32,673 nucleotides of DNA. It comes from Hyphomicrobiales bacterium (lineage in GTDB: Bacteria > Pseudomonadota > Alphaproteobacteria > Rhizobiales > JAJFHB01). The position numbers and the translations under genes are program-made. Each line of letters starts with the position of its first letter. Positions within the stretch are counted from its first letter, which is position 1. The stretch is from the NCBI GenBank assembly GCA_021775755.1, contig JAJFHE010000006.1:1-32673 (forward strand), written 5' to 3'. Below, piece after piece: positions 26,819-32,673 of the stretch. The notes beneath the pieces are model-generated. The model did no database searches. It saw nothing but the letters and a program-made list of their open reading frames with translations, and had not been told where the DNA came from.

Positions 26819-28201
26819 TCATTTGGCGTCGACATCGATAACCTGCCTCGGCCAGATGATGCGCACAATGGCGCCTTGAGAGGGTTGCGGCCGGTTTGCG
26901 AGCGCCACCCACGCGCCACTGCGCTCAAGCAGGGTTTTGGCGATGAAGAAGCCGAGCCCCATCCCTTCATCCATATCGGCCGAAGTAACGTCCGTCCGCC
27001 ACTGTGCCGGGCGCGTGGTAACATAAGGTTCACCGATCTTGTCGATTACATCCTGAGCGAAGCCCGGGCCATCGTCTTCGATGGAAATCGACACGTTTTC
27101 GTCATCCCAGCGGGCCGTAATCACAATCCCCGACACCGCAAAATCAAGCGCGTTGTCGAGGAGATTTCCAAGTCCGTAGAGAACCCCCGGGTTACGGGCA
27201 ACGACCGGTTCGCGCACATGTTCGTGCGCAATTCCGTCCTGCGGTGCCACCGACACGTCGATCGCGGTGCCGTCAACGCGCAATGGCTCGATAATTTCCT
27301 CGATCATGACGCCGAGCTTCATGTGCCCGAACACCTTGTCGTCGGGGTCGTCGCGTGCGGTCAGCGTGGAGAGGATTTCACGGCAGCGCGCTGCCTGGGA
27401 AATCAGCAGATCAAGGTCCTCGCTTTCGCGATCGGAACTGGTGTTTTCTCGCTTAAGCTCCTTGGCGACGAGCGCAATCGTGGCCAGCGGCGTGCCGAGT
27501 TCGTGTGCGGCCGCGGCGGCAAGACCATCGAGGGCTGAAAGCTGCTGTTCGCGGGCCATGACCATTTCGGTTGCGGTCAAGGCATCGGACATGCGCTTGG
27601 TTTCCTCCGAAATTCGCCAGACATATATGCCGAGGAAGCCGAGCCCGCACACAAGCGCGGTCCAAACGCCGCCGATGAACACAGCCGGCATGACCAGGGG
27701 CTCGCCGGGCTCCCAGGGCAGCGGCATATGATAAAAGGCGAGCAGTGTCGCCACAATGAGCGTCAGAACGCCGAGCGGGATTGTGCGCTTAAGCGGCAGG
27801 GTCGAGGCGGACACCGTTGCCGGCACGAGAAACAGAAACGAGAACGGGTTCTGCAGACCGCCTGTCATGAACAACAGCGCCGCAAGCTGCAGCGTGTCAT
27901 ATGCCAACAGCAGCGAGGCATACCGATTGCGTAGTCTCAGGTTGGCGCGGAAGCGGATCGACAGCACGATATTGAGCCATGCCGAGGTTGCAATGGCAGC
28001 CAGGCACAGGCCAAGCGGCAGGGGAAAGCCGAGGCCAAAATAGACAATTACAACGGCGAGTGTCTGGCCAAACACCGCAAGCCAGCGCAAACGCACAAGC
28101 GTCTGCAGGCGCAGGCGGTTTGCGCCCGGGCGGATGCGCGAAGGCTGAAAAGCGCGTTGCGGCTGCGCGTCCTTCGTCCCGGCGGTGGTCAGCGCGTTCA
28201 A
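26819..28201 (-). CDS. regB: Redox-sensing histidine kinase, ActS/PrrB/RegB family
   Basis: A 460-residue inner-membrane kinase that phosphorylates RegA in response to quinone pool and thiol state. The N-terminal half has about six TM segments; the fully conserved quinone-linked loop GGLQNPF is at 114-120. The H-box is AAAHELGTPLATI with His233, and the redox-active Cys lies in AARCREIL as Cys273. The catalytic domain shows LGNLLDNALDFA (N box), EDDGPGF (G1) and GMGLGFFIAKTLL (G2). All key residues are present, so it should be active. It diverges from sco with a 172-base gap, as in the regB/senC layout of Rhodobacter. Confidence 0.95.
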   Translation of the reverse strand: MNALTTAGTKDAQPQRAFQPSRIRPGANRLRLQTLVRLRWLAVFGQTLAVVIVYFGLGFPLPLGLCLAAIATSAWLNIVLSIRFRANLRLRNRYASLLLAYDTLQLAALLFMTGGLQNPFSFLFLVPATVSASTLPLKRTIPLGVLTLIVATLLAFYHMPLPWEPGEPLVMPAVFIGGVWTALVCGLGFLGIYVWRISEETKRMSDALTATEMVMAREQQLSALDGLAAAAAHELGTPLATIALVAKELKRENTSSDRESEDLDLLISQAARCREILSTLTARDDPDDKVFGHMKLGVMIEEIIEPLRVDGTAIDVSVAPQDGIAHEHVREPVVARNPGVLYGLGNLLDNALDFAVSGIVITARWDDENVSISIEDDGPGFAQDVIDKIGEPYVTTRPAQWRTDVTSADMDEGMGLGFFIAKTLLERSGAWVALANRPQPSQGAIVRIIWPRQVIDVDAK

Positions 28202-28373
28202 TTTGATGGCATTTCTCCGCCGTCGCCTTTCACATCTGCTTCATCGCAAACACCGGATACCGCGAAATCCGTTGTTTTCCGCAAAGGACGGTGCTTTCGC
28301 GGGCCGCCATCCAATCACATGTGCGGCATGGCGTCCCGTTGCAGGAGACAGTACGAACACGCATCTTGGGCAC
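28202..28373. promoter_or_regulatory. Divergent regB / sco intergenic region
   Basis: This 172-base gap must hold promoters for both regB (leftward) and sco (rightward). In related bacteria RegA controls this interval, but no clear RegA site (GCGNC-N-GNCGC style) or -35/-10 pair stands out by eye, so only its location and divergent layout are supported. Confidence 0.35.
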
Positions 28374-28988
28374 ATGTCCAGACGAAATCTGATCATCTTT
28401 ATCTGTTTTGCCATCATGGCGTTCGGCACGGTTGTTGCGGCATCCGTGGTCTGGATGCGCGGCGGCCCCTTCGGCCCGGCGGGCACGGTTACGACCACAG
28501 GCACCGCGCTTGTGGGCGGTCCGTTCACGCTTACCGCCCATACAGGCGAACGTGTGACGCCAGAGAGTTTTCGCGGCCGCTATATGCTGATTTACTTCGG
28601 CTACACGTACTGTCCCGATGTCTGTCCCGGTGCCCTGCAGATAGTTTCCGTGGCGCTTGACGCGCTTGGCGAGAAAGCCGAGCAGGTGCAGCCGATCTTC
28701 ATTACCGTCGACCCGCAGCGCGACACGGTGGAGCAGATGGCGCAGTATGTGCCGTATTTTTCCGACCGCCTGATCGGTCTCACAGGCAGCGAAGAGGAGA
28801 TTGCTGAGGCGGCGCATGCCTATCGGGTCTATTACGCCCGTGCCGAAGACGACTCCAGCACCGAGTATCTGATGGATCACACAAGCATTCTTTATCTCAT
28901 GGACCCCGAGGGTAACTTCGTGGCGCATTTCCCCTATGGAACCGACCCCGATGCACTCACCAAAGAGCTTCAAAAGCACCTTGGATGA
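28374..28988 (+). CDS. senC: Sco1/SenC-family copper chaperone
   Basis: A 204-residue membrane-anchored thioredoxin-fold protein that delivers copper to the CuA site of cytochrome c oxidase on the periplasmic face. An N-terminal TM anchor (about 6-26, LIIFICFAIMAFGTVVAASV) precedes the fold. Copper ligands are Cys80 and Cys84 in YCPDVCPG and His169 in MDHTS, all present. FITVDPQRDT is a further family signature. The start at 28374 (MSRRNL) gives a normal anchor; a longer frame upstream would overlap regB's start. Its pairing with RegA/RegB, which control oxidase genes, fits known alphaproteobacterial loci. Confidence 0.93.
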   Translation: MSRRNLIIFICFAIMAFGTVVAASVVWMRGGPFGPAGTVTTTGTALVGGPFTLTAHTGERVTPESFRGRYMLIYFGYTYCPDVCPGALQIVSVALDALGEKAEQVQPIFITVDPQRDTVEQMAQYVPYFSDRLIGLTGSEEEIAEAAHAYRVYYARAEDDSSTEYLMDHTSILYLMDPEGNFVAHFPYGTDPDALTKELQKHLG

Positions 28989-29024
28989 CCATTTAGCCCG
29001 CCTGTAGAAAGCTTACCCCCTTTG

Positions 29025-29053
29025 TTGCCCCGCACAATCTGACGTGCTAGCCT
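29025..29053 (+). promoter_or_regulatory. Possible promoter of phaZ
   Basis: TTGCCC and TAGCCT lie 17 bases apart in the 122-base gap between sco and phaZ, about 60 bases before the phaZ ATG. The -10 box is a poor match, so this is a weak call. It would allow phaZ to be expressed separately from sco. Confidence 0.25.
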
Positions 29054-29110
29054 TGCGGCGCTGCAACATTGCGGCGCGGGGCAAGACGATGCTGGGGAAT
29101 TACCGACCAC

Positions 29111-30337
29111 ATGCTTTACAGTCTTTTTGAACTGAACCACGCTGCGCTTGCGCCGATGCGTGCCGCGGCGGATTTTGGCCAACTGTATTTTCGCAATCCG
29201 CTCAATCCTTTATCACATACACCGCTGGGCAAGAATTTTGCAGCGGCGTTCGAAGTTGTCGAACGCGTAACGCGGCGCTACGACAAGCCGGAATTCGGCA
29301 TCACACAGATCGAACGCGACGGCGAAGGCATCGGCATATCGCAGTGCACCGTATGGCAACGGCCGTTCTGCAATCTGCTGCACTTCAAGAAACTGCAGCC
29401 CGCGGATACCGCCGATCAGCCGCGGCTTCTGATCGTCGCCCCCATGTCGGGCCATCATGCCACGCTTCTGCGCGGCACGGTGCGCACCATGCTGCACGAT
29501 CACGACGTTTACATCACCGACTGGATAGACGCCCGCAATGTGCCGGTCGGTATGGGCTCGTTCGATCTCGACGACTACATCGACTACGTCATCAACATTC
29601 TTCACGTGCTTGGCCCCAACACGCATGTCATGGCGGTCTGCCAACCGTCGGTTCCGGTTCTCGCCGCGGCGGCGCTGATGTCGGAACGCAAGGATCCATG
29701 TACGCCGGCATCGTTGACGCTGATGGGCGGGCCCATCGACACGCGCCGCAATCCAACTGTCGTCAACACGTTGGCGGAGGAACGCGGCATCGATTGGTTT
29801 GGACGCAATGTGATCCACCGGGTGCCGTTCCCCAATCCCGGCGTCATGCGCAATGTTTATCCAGGCTTCATGCAACTGACCGGATTCATGACGATGAACC
29901 TTGACCGGCACATGGACGCCCATAAAGAGCTCTTCGTGCATCTGGTGGAGGGTGACGGCGATTCGGCGGAAAAACACAAGGATTTCTATGATGAATATCT
30001 CTCCGTCATGGACCTGACGGCGGAATTCTTCCTGCAGACCGTTGATGCGGTGTTTGTCGAACATCATTTACCGCGCGGCACCATGCGCCACCGCGGTATG
30101 GACGTGAACCTGAGTGCCATTACCTGCGGACTGATGACCGTTGAAGGCGAGCTCGACGATATTTCTGGCGTCGGCCAGACCGAAGCGGCGCACGACCTGT
30201 GCCCCTCAGTGCCGAAGAAACGGCGCCAGCACTATATGCAAAAGTCGGTCGGACACTACGGCGTGTTCAACGGCTCGAAGTTCCGCCGCGAAATTGCCCC
30301 GCGGATCACCACGTTCATCAAATCCTGCAACGCCTGA
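29111..30337 (+). CDS. phaZ: Intracellular polyhydroxyalkanoate depolymerase
   Basis: Mobilises stored poly-3-hydroxybutyrate granules inside the cell. The 408-residue protein is an alpha/beta hydrolase with the nucleophile in AVCQPSVP: Cys177, as in the Cupriavidus PhaZ1 family, which uses Cys rather than Ser. Other family landmarks are MLYSLFELNHAALAPMR at the N-terminus, ITDWIDARNVP, LTLMGGPIDTR, and VEGELDDISG with the probable acid residue, then a C-terminal GHYGVFNGSKFR holding the His. The start at 29111 begins with the family's usual first residues. No phaC or phasin gene is in the window. Confidence 0.94.
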   Translation: MLYSLFELNHAALAPMRAAADFGQLYFRNPLNPLSHTPLGKNFAAAFEVVERVTRRYDKPEFGITQIERDGEGIGISQCTVWQRPFCNLLHFKKLQPADTADQPRLLIVAPMSGHHATLLRGTVRTMLHDHDVYITDWIDARNVPVGMGSFDLDDYIDYVINILHVLGPNTHVMAVCQPSVPVLAAAALMSERKDPCTPASLTLMGGPIDTRRNPTVVNTLAEERGIDWFGRNVIHRVPFPNPGVMRNVYPGFMQLTGFMTMNLDRHMDAHKELFVHLVEGDGDSAEKHKDFYDEYLSVMDLTAEFFLQTVDAVFVEHHLPRGTMRHRGMDVNLSAITCGLMTVEGELDDISGVGQTEAAHDLCPSVPKKRRQHYMQKSVGHYGVFNGSKFRREIAPRITTFIKSCNA

Positions 30338-30425
30338 ACGGCCGGGCGGGCACTGATCGCTTGGGCAAACGCGAATTCACGGGCAAGCTGTAGCCGCACC
30401 TATTTGATTCGCAGAGTTCAACCGC

Positions 30426-31187
30426 ATGTTTTCGCGCCTGCTTCGAAAGCCCGACGGCCTGCCAGCGCCTGCAACCGCCGCGTCGGTGCGTATCGACGGA
30501 CGCGAGGTGCCGGTCAACCTGAAGCCACACGCCCAGGCCCGGCGCCTCATTCTGCGCATGGACAAAACGAACGGCGGGATCCGTGTAACAGTGCCGCCGC
30601 GCGTTTCACCGGAAACCGCATTGGATTTCGTCGAGCGCAACACCGAGTGGGTGCGCCGCCAGCTTGCCCGCGAGCCCATGGCAATTGCCTTTGCTCACGA
30701 TACCGAAATGCCATTTCGCGGCACCCGGCACCGGATCGTTCACTCCGAAACCAAACGCGGCACGGTAAAACAGCTGTCCGGGCCAGAACATATGCCGGTG
30801 CTCCAGGTGAACGGGCCGACAGAGCACTTCGAGCGACGGATTGAAGACTGGCTGCGGCGCTCGGCCCGGGAGCGGCTGATCGAATGCTGCCAGCGTCACG
30901 CCACAACGCTTGATGTGAAATACCGGCGTGTCACGGTGCGCGACCAGACATCGCGCTGGGGCTCTTGTTCAAGTTCGGGCGTATTGTCGTTTTCATGGCG
31001 TCTCATTCTCGCGCCGGATCATGTTCTCGACTACGTCGCGGCACATGAGGTCGCCCACTTAAGGGAAATGAACCATTCAAAGGCTTTTTGGGATCTGGTC
31101 CGCACAGCACTCCCGGGCATGCAGCGCGGCCGCGACTGGCTGAAAGCGCACGGTCAGGAACTGCACCGTTACGGCCGCACAAAATGA
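30426..31187 (+). CDS. YgjP-type (SprT-like, M48) zinc metallopeptidase
   Basis: A 253-residue protein of the DUF45/YgjP group. The zinc-binding HEVAH motif is at 207-211 (His207, Glu208, His211), with a further His in MNHSKAFW supplying the third ligand as in the family. The conserved RVTVRDQTSRWGSCSSSG block precedes it and ends in the usual SF.WRLILAP strand. Substrates of this family are not well established. It starts 88 bases after phaZ and is followed by the transporter after 37 bases, so these may be co-transcribed. Confidence 0.9.
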   Translation: MFSRLLRKPDGLPAPATAASVRIDGREVPVNLKPHAQARRLILRMDKTNGGIRVTVPPRVSPETALDFVERNTEWVRRQLAREPMAIAFAHDTEMPFRGTRHRIVHSETKRGTVKQLSGPEHMPVLQVNGPTEHFERRIEDWLRRSARERLIECCQRHATTLDVKYRRVTVRDQTSRWGSCSSSGVLSFSWRLILAPDHVLDYVAAHEVAHLREMNHSKAFWDLVRTALPGMQRGRDWLKAHGQELHRYGRTK

Positions 31188-31224
31188 CCGACAGCCGCAT
31201 ATCAAGACGCGCCGGCGTGCCGCC

Positions 31225-32433
31225 ATGCCGCTTCGGCTGAACCCGCACACCGCCGCAATGACGGTGCTTCTGGCGGTGCTGACATCGCTTGGGCCGCTGT
31301 CGACGGATATGTACCTGCCGTCGCTGCCCCATATCGGCGCGGCTCTCGGCGCCGGCGCCTCGCAAACCCAGCTCACCCTGAGCGTGTTTCTGGTCGGGTT
31401 CGCGCTCGGTCAGGTTTTCTATGGTCCGGTCTCCGACCGGTTCGGCCGCAAGCCGGTTCTGCTCGCGGGACTTGTGATCTATACGCTGGCGACGTGGTTT
31501 TGTTACCGTGCCGCATCCATCGAAACGCTCATCGCCGCGCGCTTTTGCCAGGCCATCGGCGCCTGCGCCGGGGTGGTATTGGCGCGTGCAATGGTGCGCG
31601 ACCTCTACGAGGGCGCGCAGGCTGCCCGGCTCATGAGCCTGATGGGCGCGCTGATGGGAGCCGTACCGGCGGTGGCGCCGATTTTCGGAGGTATGTTGCA
31701 GCTCTCCTACGGCTGGCGTGCCAACTTTGCCGCGGTGATCGGTGTTTCACTCGTGATTTGCGCGGTAGTCGCCCTGAGCATGCCGGAAACCAATACGCGA
31801 AAACGCGATGAACCGTTGTCCTTCCGGTCCCTGTTCGTGTCTTTCGGTGTGCTCATCGCCCATTCCGGTTTCCGCGCCAATGTTGTTGCGGCAAGCCTTT
31901 GCTATGGCGGTCTTTTCGCCTTCATTTCAGGCTCATCCTTCGTATTTCAGGAGCATTACGCCATGGGGCCGGTCGGGTTCGGTCTGGTGTTTGCGTTCGC
32001 GGTTTTGGGCTACATCGCGGGAACCCTCGCCGGCGCCAGAATGACGACCCGCAGGGGCATCGTGCCAACGCAGTTCGCCGGCGCGATCCTGCTTGCCGCC
32101 GGCGGCATGGCGATGCTGGCACTCGTGCTTCTCGTGCCTCCGCATTTCGTGAGTGTGCTTGCGCCCATGGTACTCTACATGGCCGGCGTCGGTCTCGCCC
32201 TGCCGCAGAGTATGGCAGCGGCGATTTCGCCGTTCCCCGAGCGCGCGGGCGCTGCCTCGTCGCTGCTTGGATTCATACAGATGACGTCGGGGGCGCTTGT
32301 CGGCATTTTGGTGGGCCACAATCTCACCGCCGGGCCTCTGGTTCTCGCCATATCGATCGCGGGCCTCGGCATCGCCTGCCTCGCGGTGGTCATGGCGATC
32401 AGGTCTGCAGCCGCACGAGCAGGATCGCATTAG
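31225..32433 (+). CDS. MFS multidrug efflux transporter, Bcr/CflA family
   Basis: A 402-residue, twelve-TM proton-coupled exporter of the inner membrane. Family marks are LTSLGPLSTDMYLPSLP in TM1, motif A GPVSDRFGRKPVLL in the 2-3 loop, and RFCQAIGACAGVVLARAMVRD in TM4, which is typical of Bcr/CflA proteins (bicyclomycin, chloramphenicol and similar drugs or metabolites). Substrate cannot be set. The ATG at 31225 gives a short N-terminal tail before TM1. It is the last full gene before the IS3-type fragment. Confidence 0.92.
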   Translation: MPLRLNPHTAAMTVLLAVLTSLGPLSTDMYLPSLPHIGAALGAGASQTQLTLSVFLVGFALGQVFYGPVSDRFGRKPVLLAGLVIYTLATWFCYRAASIETLIAARFCQAIGACAGVVLARAMVRDLYEGAQAARLMSLMGALMGAVPAVAPIFGGMLQLSYGWRANFAAVIGVSLVICAVVALSMPETNTRKRDEPLSFRSLFVSFGVLIAHSGFRANVVAASLCYGGLFAFISGSSFVFQEHYAMGPVGFGLVFAFAVLGYIAGTLAGARMTTRRGIVPTQFAGAILLAAGGMAMLALVLLVPPHFVSVLAPMVLYMAGVGLALPQSMAAAISPFPERAGAASSLLGFIQMTSGALVGILVGHNLTAGPLVLAISIAGLGIACLAVVMAIRSAAARAGSH

Positions 32434-32562
32434 GACGTCTACTCATAAACTCAATGTGGTGAAGCTACCGCGGAGAGTGTCCGTTTAGTGCCCAACTTCT
32501 GACCGCCTCAAGATGTACACGGCACGGGGGATATGTGGTCTTCCCCGGTTTTAGTGGACGGT
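32434..32562. other. Gap between the transporter gene and the IS3 fragment
   Basis: The 129 bases after the transporter stop hold no gene. The part nearest the IS3 transposase is presumably the IS end, but I could not fix the inverted repeat; TAGTGGACGGTTCAAAA just before the transposase stop belongs to it or borders it. No terminator hairpin is seen. Confidence 0.4.
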
Positions 32563-32673
32563 TCAAAAAGATCCGGTTGACTGTCTTTCGAAGTCAACGG
32601 GGCTGATGTTGCCAAGATATCCATGGCGACGCTTTCGATTGTAGAACACCTCAATGTACTCGAACAGATCGGC
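32563..32673 (-). CDS. IS3-family transposase (OrfB), C-terminal fragment cut by window edge
   Basis: On the minus strand the frame reads ADLFEYIEVFYNRKRRHGYL and then GNISPVDFE before a stop at 32565-32563. YIEVFYNRKRRH.YLG..SP..FE is the classic C-terminus of the IS3-family DDE integrase, just after the final catalytic Glu region. Only the last 36 residues are in the window, so the activity of the element is unknown. It lies immediately after core genes and may mark the edge of a rearranged stretch. Confidence 0.85.
   Translation of the reverse strand, partial: ADLFEYIEVFYNRKRRHGYLGNISPVDFERQSTGSF

Noticed and set aside
1-32673. tRNA, rRNA or phage integration site
   Set aside because: No tRNA-like cloverleaf, rRNA segment or integrase was seen on reading; a covariance-model scan could not be run.

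Overview
The window is a high-GC chromosomal segment that reads as an alphaproteobacterium, most likely of the Hyphomicrobiales/Rhizobiales type. The clearest markers are an ActS/RegB - ActR/RegA redox two-component pair next to mmcB and a Sco/SenC gene, a Cys-type intracellular polyhydroxyalkanoate depolymerase, and an intergenic GC-rich palindrome of a kind common in that class. Both ends are insertion-sequence ends: the start of an IS481-type transposase on the left and the end of an IS3-type transposase on the right. No tRNA, rRNA or CRISPR array was seen.

Left block (1-4460, minus strand): an IS end, then hsdR (intact by its motifs) preceded by an hsdM reading frame that is interrupted. 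The hsdM frame keeps the SAM-binding motif, loses the catalytic NPPF/Y motif, and runs into a foreign tail carrying an RNDLAH (HEPN-like) motif. No hsdS is present. This looks like a deletion scar in a type I restriction-modification island. Next (4524-11292) are mostly housekeeping or metabolic genes: a zinc-ribbon membrane protein translationally coupled to an FAD-dependent aromatic hydroxylase, divergent from ppc; a class II glutamine amidotransferase; a stretch of 120-bp tandem repeats; and periplasmic Cu,Zn superoxide dismutase.

Central block (11587-22643, plus strand): a compact three-gene cassette and the most interesting part of the window. It encodes (i) a TIR domain fused to a C-terminal region resembling an inactive STAND-type module, (ii) a MoxR-type AAA+ ATPase, and (iii) one 2893-residue membrane protein. 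The order of parts in the giant protein is: CoxE-like helical N-terminus, transmembrane segment, Pro/Ala-rich loop, transmembrane segment, vWA-like domain plus an unassigned domain, third transmembrane segment, degenerate beta-propeller, type I periplasmic-binding-protein domain, two caspase-like domains that both carry Ser in place of the catalytic Cys, a DUF4384-like domain, and fourteen WD40 repeats. Charge distribution predicts that the N-terminal and vWA parts are cytosolic and the last ~2100 residues are periplasmic. I infer an envelope-sensing system in which a periplasmic signal is passed to a cytosolic vWA-MoxR pair and then to a TIR effector. The parts resemble known MoxR/vWA-centred NTP-dependent conflict systems, but this single-chain transmembrane arrangement is not one I recognise.

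Right block (22757-32433): a small two-TM protein; a CYTH-CHAD / ParA-like / MmcB run; RegA and RegB (minus strand) with divergent sco; phaZ; a YgjP-type metallopeptidase; and a Bcr/CflA-type efflux transporter. Beyond this lies the IS3 fragment. This block looks like ordinary chromosome, so the conflict-type cassette is inserted among core genes.
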